NCBI GenBank assembly: GCA_002422365.1
Contig: DIUO01000003.1
Span: 1-22,092 of the forward strand
Source: Proteobacteria bacterium UBA6156
GTDB lineage: Bacteria > Pseudomonadota > Alphaproteobacteria > UBA2136 > UBA6156
Direction of reading: 5' to 3'
Length of the DNA: 22,092 nt
Below, piece by piece: positions 7,394 through 14,880 of this stretch (position 1 is its first letter; the number at the start of each line of letters is the position of its first letter). The position numbers and the translations under genes are program-made. A model generated the notes under the pieces. It saw only the letters and a list, made by a program, of their open reading frames with translations. It was not told the DNA's origin and made no database searches.

Positions 7394-8194
7394 ATGAGCA
7401 ATTCCAACAACAAACCGCCGCTTCACTTCTTCCTCGGCGGGCGCGATGCCGAGATGGTGCGCATCGCCGAAATCCTCGCGGAGAACGGCGTGCCGTTCTC
7501 CGACGCAGGCCTCGGCTGGGGTGCCAAGGCCTCGGCCTACGGCGCCGCAATCGCCGAGGCGGCCAGCAAGGGCTTCGTGCCCGTGCTGGTCGAGCTGGAG
7601 ATCGACTGCGACCTCCCCGCCGGGACGGTCATCGTCGACCACCACGGCGAGCGGAGCGGCGATAGCGCCAGCATCATCCAGGTGCTGAACGCCATCGACG
7701 TCTGGCCGCCGAGCCGCTGGGATCACCTGATCGCTGTCAACGACAGCGAATGGTTCCCCGGCCTCATCAAGTTCGGCGCCACGCCGGACGAAATGAAGGC
7801 CGTCCGGGCCGCCGACCAGGCGGCGCAGGGCATTCCGCCCGAGAAGCTCGCCGAGTGCGAGCGTGCGCTGGCGGCCCCGGCCGAGTTCATCGGTCAGGTC
7901 CGGGTGGTGCGCATGTCGCACTCCAAGACCGGCCCGATCGGCGACGCGCTGGCCATCGCTGCCATCGCAGCGGGGGCCAAGTCGCCGTCGGAGTTCCCCG
8001 CCTACGTCGTCCTCTCGGACGACGGGGAGGTGAACTTCTCTGGCGACGGCGCGACAGCCGCCGCGCTCCACGACGCCTTCACCGGCGGATGGGCGGGCGG
8101 CGCGGGCCTCGGCAACGCCGAGGGCTCGGCCTACTGGGGCGGCTACCCGCCCCACGATGCCGTGCTGATGTTCCTGAAGGAACGCTTCGGCTGA
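7394..8194 (+). CDS. DHH-like phosphoesterase-type protein, cassette-borne
   Basis: A 266-residue cytosolic protein of high G+C. The segment GTVIVDHHGERSGD (D82-H83-H84) resembles the DHH motif of DHH-family phosphoesterases (RecJ, nanoRNases, c-di-AMP phosphodiesterases). The Gly-rich C terminus (GGWAGGAGLGNAEGSAYWGG) recalls the glycine loop that binds substrate in their DHHA1 domains. The other metal-binding motifs are not obvious to me, so the assignment is tentative and the substrate unknown. The start at 7394 has an excellent Shine-Dalgarno eight bases upstream. It is a stand-alone unit whose leader is nearly the same as that of the unrelated gene at 6626. Its codon use is more G+C-rich than its neighbours, suggesting separate origin of the coding part. 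Confidence 0.6.
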   Translation: MSNSNNKPPLHFFLGGRDAEMVRIAEILAENGVPFSDAGLGWGAKASAYGAAIAEAASKGFVPVLVELEIDCDLPAGTVIVDHHGERSGDSASIIQVLNAIDVWPPSRWDHLIAVNDSEWFPGLIKFGATPDEMKAVRAADQAAQGIPPEKLAECERALAAPAEFIGQVRVVRMSHSKTGPIGDALAIAAIAAGAKSPSEFPAYVVLSDDGEVNFSGDGATAAALHDAFTGGWAGGAGLGNAEGSAYWGGYPPHDAVLMFLKERFG

Positions 8195-8204
8195 ACAACG
8201 ACAA

Positions 8205-8260
8205 GCGCGGGGGTCCAAACCCCGCGCGCAGCAGGCTCCTTCGGGGGCCTGTTTGCTTTT
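8205..8260 (+). terminator. Tandem hairpin terminator of the 7394-8194 cassette
   Basis: First hairpin GCGCGGGG / CCCCGCGC (8205-8227), second CAGGCTCC-TTCG-GGGGCCTG (8232-8251) followed by a T-rich tract TTTGCTTTT. Confidence 0.8.
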
Positions 8261-8274
8261 CTGTCAGTAAGGCC

Positions 8275-8508
8275 TTGTCTCTGCTTGTGCGTGTACCCAT
8301 AATTTAAGCAGAAGTGGCCTTTGGCCTTTCGGCGTATCTGAACCGTTTCTCGGCCCCCAGTTGGGCCGGTGCGACGTTTGAGGTATGCCGAAAGGCTGAG
8401 GACTCATCCGGTAAACGGCTCCGCCGCAAAGGAGCTTATATGGGGCGAAGAGCAGCCGCCCGACACACACGCCGCCCCAATGCTGCTGGGGGAGGTGAGG
8501 AAGGAACT
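8275..8508 (+). promoter_or_regulatory. B-family promoter and 180-base structured leader, copy 1
   Basis: Promoter TTGTCT (8275-8280), 17-base spacer, CATAAT (8298-8303). From 8321 to 8500 the sequence is almost identical to copy 2 (8898-9078). It can form a long stem from GCCTTTCGGC (8324-8333) to GCCGAAAGGC (8388-8397), enclosing hairpin TCGGCCC/GGGCCGG. A smaller hairpin GCTCC/GGAGC (8418-8435) buries an AAAGGAG motif before an ATG at 8440. That ATG is in frame with the gene at 8509, so either it opens a 23-residue N-terminal extension (MGRRAAARHTRRP...) or the region is only untranslated leader. Confidence 0.75.
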
Positions 8509-8787
8509 ATGCATCCGTCCAACTACTACAATGCGATGCTGGCCAGTGTGGCCAGCTCGCGCGGCATCTCGCCGGAGGCTCTCATCGAGAGCTTCCGAAT
8601 CATCGGGATCTCGTCGAGAGACGATATCCTGAACGCGCAGGGTGACCCTGCGCGGGCGCTCCAGTTAAAGAAGGAGCGGCAGCAGCGCGCCGAAGAAGAA
8701 GAACGACAGCGGGCCGCGGAAGCGGCCCGTCAAAAAGAAAAAACCGAAACGGAAGCGAGGGCGTTCCTCGCACGTTTCGGATTGTGA
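8509..8787 (+). CDS. Hypothetical cassette protein, 92 residues, charged coiled coil
   Basis: Unrecognised. From the ATG at 8509 the protein begins MHPSNYYNAMLASVASSRG. It has a short helical N-terminal part (ISPEALIESFRIIGISSRDDIL), then a highly charged Glu/Arg/Lys helix (residues ~54-80, ERQQRAEEEERQRAAEAARQ) that should form a coiled coil, ending FLARFGL. GGAGGTGAGGAAGGA just upstream supplies the ribosome-binding site. An in-frame ATG at 8440 with its own AAAGGAG could extend the product by 23 residues. I prefer 8509 because the upstream part is conserved base by base with the B2 leader, as expected for RNA. The downstream protein has no similarity to the B2 product. Confidence 0.62.
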   Translation: MHPSNYYNAMLASVASSRGISPEALIESFRIIGISSRDDILNAQGDPARALQLKKERQQRAEEEERQRAAEAARQKEKTETEARAFLARFGL

Positions 8788-8799
8788 GACCGATCAGTA

Positions 8800-8830
8800 C
8801 CCCTCGCCGCGCAAGCGGCGGGGGTTTTTT
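8800..8830 (+). terminator. Terminator of cassette B1
   Basis: Stem CCCCTCGCCGC / GCGGCGGGGG with loop GCAA and six T. The stem and loop are nearly identical to those of B2 (9379-9413), so leader and terminator are conserved while the gene between differs. Confidence 0.92.
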
Positions 8831-8854
8831 AATGGCTAAGCTAGCCGTACCTCC

Positions 8855-9086
8855 TTGCAGATATACATGCTAGACCTATACTTGTGGCAGACGAGACTTG
8901 GCCTTTCGGCGTATCTGAACCGTTTCTCGGCCCCCAGTTGGGCCGATGCGACGTTTGAGGTATGCCGAAAGGCTTGGGGACTCATCCGGTGAACGGCTCC
9001 GCCGCAAAGGAGCTTATATGGGGCGAAGAGCAGCCGCCCGACACACACGCCGCCCCAATGCTGCTGGGGGAGGTGAGGGAAATATC
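8855..9086 (+). promoter_or_regulatory. B-family promoter and 181-base structured leader, copy 2
   Basis: Promoter TTGCAG (8855-8860), 16-base spacer, TATACT (8877-8882). The block 8898-9078 differs from copy 1 at only a handful of positions. One difference turns the closing U-G pair of the inner hairpin TCGGCCC/GGGCCGG into U-A (GGGCCGA). The internal AAAGGAG and ATG (9018) are kept, again in frame with the downstream gene. Confidence 0.78.
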
Positions 9087-9362
9087 ATGCATGCCAGCGG
9101 CATGCGGCTCAAGGCCGCTCTCCGTTTCTTCGACATCGAAATGGAGGCCGAGAATGGCCTTCTTTTCAAAAAGTGGTGGAGGTATGTCCGAAAGGACAAT
9201 CCGGATTTCGCGTGGGCGGTATCCGCCCTTGAGGCGGCCGGATACAAGGTGGTCGTCCACCTTGGCCGCGAAGTCGAACGCCACCTGGGCGACGCAGCCA
9301 GTCATTACGGTGAGAAAACTTCCGTAATGATCACAATTGATGAGGTGCAAATATCCTGGTAG
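9087..9362 (+). CDS. Hypothetical cassette protein, 91 residues
   Basis: Unrecognised small soluble protein starting MHASGMRLKAALRFFDIEME. It has mixed alpha/beta character: a Trp-rich helix (LLFKKWWRYVRKDNPDFAW), a beta-like stretch GYKVVVHLG, and the C-terminal SVMITIDEVQISW. GGAGGTGAGGG lies eight bases before the ATG at 9087. The in-frame ATG at 9018 could add the same 23-residue leader peptide as in B1. The coding part shares nothing visible with the B1 protein apart from length (91 against 92 residues). It is transcribed alone, between the B1 unit and tRNA-Pro(GGG), which lies on the other strand. Confidence 0.62.
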   Translation: MHASGMRLKAALRFFDIEMEAENGLLFKKWWRYVRKDNPDFAWAVSALEAAGYKVVVHLGREVERHLGDAASHYGEKTSVMITIDEVQISW

Positions 9363-9378
9363 CGCCTATCAAATAGTT

Positions 9379-9413
9379 CCCCTCGCCGCGCAAGCGGCGG
9401 GGGTTCTTTTTTT
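9379..9413 (+). terminator. Terminator of cassette B2
   Basis: Stem CCCCTCGCCGC / GCGGCGGGGG, loop GCAA, then TTCTTTTTTT. Nearly the same as the B1 terminator. Confidence 0.92.
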
Positions 9414-9433
9414 GATGATTGCTTGGGAATAAA

Positions 9434-9468
9434 CATAGAAAAAAGCCCTCAGAGAGGGCCCTTTTCTA
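9434..9468 (-). terminator. Long hairpin terminator of tRNA-Pro(GGG)
   Basis: The 17-base arms (CATAGAAAA.. and ..TTTTCTATG, with GCCCTC/GAGGGC at the tip) pair with two mismatches. On the minus strand they are followed by T-rich sequence. The stem begins directly at the tRNA's CCA end (arm to 9470). Confidence 0.8.
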
Positions 9469-9545
9469 TGGTCGGGGCGATAGGATTTGAACCTACGACC
9501 CCTACACCCCCAGCGTAGTGCGCTACCAGACTGCGCTACGCCCCG
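9469..9545 (-). tRNA. tRNA-Pro, anticodon GGG
   Basis: On the minus strand: acceptor CGGGGCG pairing with CGCCCCG; D arm GCGC/GCGC; anticodon stem CTACG/TGTAG with loop CTGGGGG, giving anticodon GGG; T arm with GGTTCAAATCC; discriminator A and encoded CCA. 77 bases. It reads CCC/CCU codons. Confidence 0.95.
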
Positions 9546-9601
9546 ACCGAGGGTGGATGTACCCCATTTGGTGCCACGGTGCAAGTGTGTTGGCAGCGGT
9601 T

Positions 9602-10219
9602 TTAGGGGGTGGGGGGCAGCAGGCCCAGTTCTGCCGCCTTGTGGCGCAGCATGTGCATATCGGCCTGTGCCTGCGGTGTGGCGGGTGGGTTGCGCAGCAA
9701 ATAGGCTGGGTGGAACATGGCCATGGTGGCAACGGGGCCGAGGTTGGGGATGGGGAAGTCCATCCAGCGGCCGCGCACGTTGGCCATGGCGGCGGGGGTT
9801 TGGAGCACGGCTTTGACGGCTGTTCCGCCGACCATAACGATGATTTTCGGGCGGAGGAGTTCGAGGTGTTTGAGGAGGATGGGGCGGCAGCTGAGGATTT
9901 CATCGGGCGTGGGGGTGCGGTTGGCGGGCGGGCGCCAGAAGACGCTGTTGGTGATGTAGACGCCGCCCCTGCCCTGGGTGTGGCGCGAGAGGTGAACTTC
10001 GGCCAGCAATTTATCGAGCAGTTTGCCGCTGCGGCCGACGAAGGGCTTGCCGACGGCGTCTTCGTTGGCGCCGGGGGCTTCGCCTATCAGCACAATGCCG
10101 CTGGCGGGGTCGCCTTCGGCAAACACGGTGCGGGTGGCATGGGCTTTGAGCGGGCAGCCGGTGAAAGACTCGGTATAGGCTTGCAGTTGGGGGAGTGTGG
10201 TGATGTTGGTGAGGGTCAT
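9602..10219 (-). CDS. Uracil-DNA glycosylase, family 4/5 type, iron-sulfur ligands partly lost
   Basis: Removes uracil from DNA to start base excision repair. The 205-residue product from the ATG at 10219 (MTLTNITTLPQLQAY) shows motif A GEAPGANEDAVGKPFVGRSG (46-65) and motif B HPAYLLRNP (170-178). An upstream extension of the frame has no support and would run into the divergent TetR gene. Classical family-4 enzymes hold a 4Fe-4S cluster with four Cys. Here C22 and C111 remain, but the other two positions are F19 and W95 (ITNSVFWRPPANR). I believe this loss is common in alphaproteobacterial members, so the protein is probably active without a cluster. It is divergent from the TetR gene. Confidence 0.88.
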   Translation of the reverse strand: MTLTNITTLPQLQAYTESFTGCPLKAHATRTVFAEGDPASGIVLIGEAPGANEDAVGKPFVGRSGKLLDKLLAEVHLSRHTQGRGGVYITNSVFWRPPANRTPTPDEILSCRPILLKHLELLRPKIIVMVGGTAVKAVLQTPAAMANVRGRWMDFPIPNLGPVATMAMFHPAYLLRNPPATPQAQADMHMLRHKAAELGLLPPTP

Positions 10220-10358
10220 GCTTTTAGTGTAGCCGAAAAGGCATGGGCTGTGAGGCTGGTGCTGATGTTGCAGGCGGTTTTGTGAATGCGGAGAAAGCCT
10301 TGTGGGGGCATGAGGTGCGTGGTAAGATAATGATGCACAACAGAAAGAATACCGCCCC

Positions 10359-11009
10359 ATGCCCGACACCCCTGCCCCGACCACGGCCCCTGCCCCGCGC
10401 GGGCGCCCGGTGGACCCGCGCAAGGACGAGCAGATTTTGTGTGCGGCGGCGCGGCTTTTTATGCACCAGGGGTTGCAGGGCACCACCATGGAGCAGATTG
10501 CGAAGGACGCGAATGTATCGAAACTGACGCTTTACCGCCGCTACCCGGACAAAAACACCCTTTTTACCGATGTGGTGGTGGCCAAGTGCGAGAGTTATCT
10601 GCCCGATGAGATTTTAACCCCCCAGCCCGGCCCCAGCGCACAGGAAACCCTGCAACGGCTGGGCGAGGCGCTGCTGCGCCTGCTGACCAGTGAGGCAGGG
10701 CTAGACCTGCACCGCGTAATTACCGCCGAAACCGCCCACAACCCAGAACTGGGGGGAGCGTTTTATGCGCGCGGGCCGGAGCCTTTTCAGCAGGCCATGA
10801 AAGCCCTGCTGGATGGTTTGAACGCGCGTGGCGACCTTAAAATAGATGATACCAGCGCCGCCGCCGAACATTTTGTGGCCCTGCTGGTAGGCAGCCGCCT
10901 GTGCGAGCGCTGCCGCCTGCGCCTGCGCGGTGCGCCGGATGAAGCCGAAATTGCCGCCTGTGTGGGGCGGATTGTGGGGTTTTTTATGCGGGGGTGCGGG
11001 GGGGCTTAA
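10359..11009 (+). CDS. TetR/AcrR-family transcriptional regulator
   Basis: DNA-binding repressor-type protein of 216 residues. A disordered Pro/Ala-rich start leads to the TetR helix-turn-helix: KDEQILCAAARLFMHQG, then TTMEQIAKDANVSKLTLYRRYPDK (residues 42-65), where LYRRYPDKNTLF is the family signature. The ligand-binding half (residues ~80-216) has the usual helical make-up, including GDLKIDDTSAAAEHFVALLVG. Its ligand is unknown. The gene is divergent from the uracil-DNA glycosylase with about 140 bases between them. It may regulate that gene, itself, or distant efflux genes; no clear palindromic operator was identified. The start at 10359 lacks a strong Shine-Dalgarno, so a slightly later start is possible. 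Confidence 0.88.
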   Translation: MPDTPAPTTAPAPRGRPVDPRKDEQILCAAARLFMHQGLQGTTMEQIAKDANVSKLTLYRRYPDKNTLFTDVVVAKCESYLPDEILTPQPGPSAQETLQRLGEALLRLLTSEAGLDLHRVITAETAHNPELGGAFYARGPEPFQQAMKALLDGLNARGDLKIDDTSAAAEHFVALLVGSRLCERCRLRLRGAPDEAEIAACVGRIVGFFMRGCGGA

Positions 11010-11068
11010 ATACACCTTCAGCGCGCTAATGTTTTTGTTGAACTGGCTGCGAGGGTGCAAAACTCGGT

Positions 11069-11124
11069 ACCCCGACCATAAATAAGCCCCCTTCTGGCGA
11101 TGGGGGCTTATTTATGGTCGGGGT
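11069..11124 (-). terminator. tRNA-Pro(CGG) terminator: perfect 23-bp inverted repeat reaching into the tRNA
   Basis: Arms 11069-11091 and 11102-11124 are perfectly complementary (ACCCCGACCATAAATAAG.. against ..CTTATTTATGGTCGGGGT) around a 10-base loop. The distal ten bases of the right arm are the tRNA's own CACCCCGACCA end. In the transcript the trailer can thus pair with the 3' strand of the acceptor stem and compete with normal folding. Confidence 0.85.
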
Positions 11125-11192
11125 GAGAGGATTTGAACCTCCGACCTCTTCGTTCCGAACGAAGCACGCTAACCAGGCTGCGCTACACCCCG
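11115..11192 (-). tRNA. tRNA-Pro, anticodon CGG
   Basis: On the minus strand: acceptor CGGGGTG/CACCCCG; D arm with AGCCTGGTTAGC; anticodon stem CTTCG/CGAAG with loop TTCGGAA, giving anticodon CGG; T arm GGAGGTTCAAATCCTCT; discriminator A and encoded CCA. 78 bases. It reads CCG codons. Confidence 0.95.
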
Positions 11193-11287
11193 ACCAGGGC
11201 TGGATGTAACGCATCTTGGGTGCTTCTGCAAGGGGCATTTGTGCGGGGAAGACTGGACAGGCCCCGCAAAACCAGCAGAATGTGCTT

Positions 11288-14200
11288 ATGGCTTTGCTCA
11301 CCCGACGGACTTATTTGCCCCTGTTCCTTTCTCATGTGCTGGGAGTGTTTAACGACAACGTGTTTAAAAGCGCGCTGACCATGCTTGTGACCTACAAGCT
11401 GGCCGCCGCCTATGGCCTGAATGCCGGGGTGCTGGTGAGTTTGGGCGGGGGGATTTTTATTCTGCCGTATGTGCTGTTTTCTGGCTTGGCCGGGCAAATG
11501 GCCGATAAATTTGAGAAAACCAACCTGATACGCTGGATTAAGCTGAGCGAAGTGCTGATTGTGCTGTGCGGGATATTGGTGTTTTTAGACGGCCACTTAT
11601 GGGCGATGTTTGCGCTGCTGTTTTTGATGGGCGTGCACTCGACGTTCTTTAGCCCGATTAAGTACGGCATTTTGCCGCAAGTGCTGCACAAAAACGAGCT
11701 GGTAGCGGCCAACGGATTGTTTGAGGGCAGTACCTTTTTGGCGATTTTGTTGGGCACGATGTATGGCGGTGCGCTGATACTGATGCCCGCAGGCATTTAT
11801 ATTGTTGGGGCAACCTGTGTGGCCGTGGCGCTTATGGGCCTGGCCACGAGCTACGCCATACCCAGCGTGAAAGGTGTTGACCCCCACCTGACCCTGAGCC
11901 GGAACTTTTTGAACGAAAGCCTGCGGGTTATTAAGCAGGCCCGGGCTGAGGGCGGGGAAGGGATTTTTGGGGCACTGTTGTTTATATCGTGGTTCTGGTT
12001 GCTGGGGGCGGTGCTGCTGAGCCTGATACCGGTATATGGCGCCGAGTTGCTGCATGGGGACGCGCTGGTAACGACGTTCCTGCTGTCGTTGTTCTCGGTA
12101 GGGATTGCGATAGGTTCGGTGCTTTGCCAGAAGATTTTGAAGGATAAAATATCGTTGCATTATGTGCCGCTGGCGGCGCTGATGATATCGGTGGCCGGGT
12201 TTGCGCTGGTGGCGCTGACGCCGCTGATGCCCGCCGCCGATGCCGGGGCATTGCGCGGTATTACTGACTTGCTGGCGGTGCCGTTGTTCTGGCCGATTGT
12301 GATGAGTTTTGTAGTGCTGGCGTTGGCCGGTGGGGTGTTTACGGTGCCGCTGTATGCCTATGTGCAGGCGGTGGGTAAGGCGCAGATAAAGTCTCGGATT
12401 ATTGCCGCCAACAACGTGCTGAATGCGGTGATGATGGTGCTGGGGGCGGTGGCGAGCAGTGTGCTGCTGGGCACGGGGACGACCCTGTTAGGGGTGATTG
12501 GCATTTTGATGACCGTAAACCTGCTGGTGACGCTGTGCAGCGTGGGCATGCTGCCGCACGCGCGCAAGCAGCAGCTGTTGCGGGCGATATTGGGGCCGTT
12601 ATTTAGAGTAGAAGTGCGCAACCGCGAACACCTGCGCAACTTGCCGCAAAAGCTGGTGATTATTTGTAACCACCAGTCGTTTTTAGATGCGGCGCTGTTG
12701 GCGATTTTCTTGCCGCTGCGGCCGGTTTTTGCGATCGACACCGACCGGGCGCGGCAATGGTGGATTAAGCCGTTTTTGAACTTTGTGCGCGCCCTGCCCG
12801 TGAGCCCCACCAACCCCTATGCCGTGCGCGACCTGATTAAGCTGCTGCGTGATAAGAACGAGCGGGTGATGATTTTCCCCGAAGGGCGCCTGACCCAGAC
12901 CGGCATGCTGATGAAGGTGTATGACGGCACTGGCATGGTGGCCGCCAATGGCGAAGCCGATGTGCTGCCGGTGATTATTGAAGGCGCGCAGTTTAGTAAA
13001 TACACCACGCATAAGAATGTGGTGCCGAAGCGGTGGTTCCCGAAGATTACCATTACCATTCAGCCCCTGCAAAAGCTGGAGCTTGACCCCCAAGTGCGGG
13101 GCCGTGCGCGCCGTACCGCCGCCGGGCAGCGGTTGCAGCGGATATTGGTGGACGCCCATTACCAGAGCGTGGACACCCGCCGCACGCTGTTTACGGCCCT
13201 ACAAGAGGCCGGGAAGCTGTATGGCATGGGCGGGAAGATACTGAACGACATTAACCTGGTGCCGCTGACCTACAGAAGCCTGATCGCCCGCAGCCTGATG
13301 CTGGGTGGCGTGTTGCAGCGCATGGGGTATGCCCCGCGCTATGCCGAAGGCCACCATGCGGTGGGCGTAATGCTGCCCAACGCCAACGCGGCAGCGGCGA
13401 CGTTTTTTGCGTTGCAGGCGGTACATGCGGTGCCGGCGATGCTGAATTTTTCGGCCGGAAACGACGCCGTGGCGGCGGCCTGCAAGGCGGCCCAAGTGCG
13501 CCATGTGCTGACGGCCCGCACCTTTATTGAAAAAGCCAAGTTACAGCCGCTGGTGGCCCACCTGGAGGCCCAAGGGCTGGAGATGGTGTGGCTGGAGGAT
13601 GTGCGCGCCAAGCTGACCCTGACCGACAAGCTTAAGGTGCTGCTGGCCGGGCGCTACCCCCAGTGCTTTTACCGCGAGCTGCATGGTGAACCAAACCAGC
13701 CTGCGGTGGTGCTGTTCACCAGCGGAAGCGAAGGCAAGCCCAAGGGCGTGGTGCTAAGCCACCGCAACCTGCTGAGCAACGTGGCGCAGGCGCGCGCGGT
13801 GGTGGACTTTAACCCCAAAGACACGCTGGTGAATGCGCTGCCGATGTTCCATTCCTTCGGGCTGACCGGCGGCACGCTGCTGCCGGTGCTGAGCGGGGTG
13901 CCGGTGTTCCTGTATCCTTCCCCGCTGCACTACCGCATTGTGCCGGAGGTGGTTTATATGCAGAACGCGACGATTATGTTCGGCACGGATACGTTTTTGA
14001 CCGGGTATGCCCGCTATGCCAACCCCTATGACTTTTACCGCATGCGCTATGTGTTTGCCGGGGCCGAAAAAGTGCGGCCCGAAACGCGTAAGGCGTGGTT
14101 TGAGAAGTTTGGGATACGGATATTGGAGGGGTATGGCGCGACGGAGACGTCTCCGGTGTTATCTCTCAACACCCCCATGGCTTACCAGCAGGGCACGGTG

Positions 14201-14737
14201 GGCAAGCTGATGCCCGGCGTGGAGTATAAGCTGCACCCGGTGCCCGGCATTGACGGCGGCGGCAACCTGACCGTGCGCGGGCCCAACATTATGCTGGGCT
14301 ACCTGCGCGACACCGCCCCCGGCAAACTGGAACCACCCCAAGCCCACGGCGAGGACGGCTGGTATGAAACCGGCGACATGGTGGCGGTGGATGACCAGCG
14401 TTATGTGACCATATTGGGCCGTTTGAAGCGGTTTGCGAAGATTGGGGGGGAGATGGTGTCTCTCCCCGCCATAGAAGCCCTGGCCAACGCCTGCTGGCCG
14501 GAGGGCGAGAGTGCCGTGGTGGCCATGCCGGATGCGCGCAAAGGCGAGCAGATTGTGATGTTCACGACCCAGGCGCGTGCGACCAAGGAGCAGTTCCGCA
14601 CCTTTGCCAAGGCGCAGGGGGCGAGCGAGCTGATGTTCCCGCGCCACCTGAGCATCATCGACAAGCTGCCGACGCTGGCGACGGGGAAGGTGAATTATCC
14701 GAAGTTGACTGAGATGGCTGGGGCGGTTGTGGGGTAG
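11288..14737 (+). CDS. aas: Trifunctional MFS transporter / PlsC acyltransferase / acyl-ACP synthetase (Aas-like fusion)
   Basis: A membrane protein of 1149 residues that should take lysophospholipids back across the inner membrane and re-acylate them. Residues ~1-415 are a 12-helix MFS domain like LplT, starting MALLTRRTYLPLFLSHVLGV with FNDNVFKSALTML. Residues ~435-620 are a PlsC domain with the HX4D motif NHQSFLD (near 461) and FPEGRLTQTG. Residues ~660-1149 are an AMP-forming acyl-activating domain with FTSGSEGKPKGVVLSHRN (near 808), GYGATETSP (near 948) and the GDMVAVDDQRYVTILGR hinge. The ATG at 11288 was chosen because it starts directly at the first MFS helix. Such three-domain fusions are known in alphaproteobacteria. 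It is transcribed alone. Confidence 0.93.
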   Translation: MALLTRRTYLPLFLSHVLGVFNDNVFKSALTMLVTYKLAAAYGLNAGVLVSLGGGIFILPYVLFSGLAGQMADKFEKTNLIRWIKLSEVLIVLCGILVFLDGHLWAMFALLFLMGVHSTFFSPIKYGILPQVLHKNELVAANGLFEGSTFLAILLGTMYGGALILMPAGIYIVGATCVAVALMGLATSYAIPSVKGVDPHLTLSRNFLNESLRVIKQARAEGGEGIFGALLFISWFWLLGAVLLSLIPVYGAELLHGDALVTTFLLSLFSVGIAIGSVLCQKILKDKISLHYVPLAALMISVAGFALVALTPLMPAADAGALRGITDLLAVPLFWPIVMSFVVLALAGGVFTVPLYAYVQAVGKAQIKSRIIAANNVLNAVMMVLGAVASSVLLGTGTTLLGVIGILMTVNLLVTLCSVGMLPHARKQQLLRAILGPLFRVEVRNREHLRNLPQKLVIICNHQSFLDAALLAIFLPLRPVFAIDTDRARQWWIKPFLNFVRALPVSPTNPYAVRDLIKLLRDKNERVMIFPEGRLTQTGMLMKVYDGTGMVAANGEADVLPVIIEGAQFSKYTTHKNVVPKRWFPKITITIQPLQKLELDPQVRGRARRTAAGQRLQRILVDAHYQSVDTRRTLFTALQEAGKLYGMGGKILNDINLVPLTYRSLIARSLMLGGVLQRMGYAPRYAEGHHAVGVMLPNANAAAATFFALQAVHAVPAMLNFSAGNDAVAAACKAAQVRHVLTARTFIEKAKLQPLVAHLEAQGLEMVWLEDVRAKLTLTDKLKVLLAGRYPQCFYRELHGEPNQPAVVLFTSGSEGKPKGVVLSHRNLLSNVAQARAVVDFNPKDTLVNALPMFHSFGLTGGTLLPVLSGVPVFLYPSPLHYRIVPEVVYMQNATIMFGTDTFLTGYARYANPYDFYRMRYVFAGAEKVRPETRKAWFEKFGIRILEGYGATETSPVLSLNTPMAYQQGTVGKLMPGVEYKLHPVPGIDGGGNLTVRGPNIMLGYLRDTAPGKLEPPQAHGEDGWYETGDMVAVDDQRYVTILGRLKRFAKIGGEMVSLPAIEALANACWPEGESAVVAMPDARKGEQIVMFTTQARATKEQFRTFAKAQGASELMFPRHLSIIDKLPTLATGKVNYPKLTEMAGAVVG

Positions 14738-14793
14738 GCCCTGCCCTATGTTCTTGCGGCCCCACGGGGCCGCCTGTGTTTACGGCAATGTAT

Positions 14794-14821
14794 TTGATTT
14801 TTGTTACGGTATTGGTAGGAT
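14794..14821 (+). promoter_or_regulatory. Promoter of toxin-like mRNA, locus 1 (RNA I)
   Basis: TTGATT (14794-14799), 16-base spacer, TAGGAT (14816-14821). The block TTTGATTTTTGTTACGG and the following GGGCCGCAAGGCATGG, which holds a GCC-GCAA-GGC hairpin at the predicted 5' end, are conserved in locus 2. Confidence 0.65.
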
Positions 14822-14880
14822 GGTAGGGCCGCAAGGCATGGGCTCCGGTATATACCAACCAAAAAAGAAGGAGTGCTCCC

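Noticed and set aside
6626..9413. Integron-type cassette array
   Set aside because: Each unit has its own promoter, no attC-like imperfect palindromes of the expected form lie between units, and no integrase is present in the window.
9469..11192. Integrated element between the two tRNA-Pro genes, using them as attachment sites
   Set aside because: Only a glycosylase and a TetR gene lie between them. There is no integrase, and the two tRNAs are distinct functional genes with different anticodons rather than a gene and its fragment.
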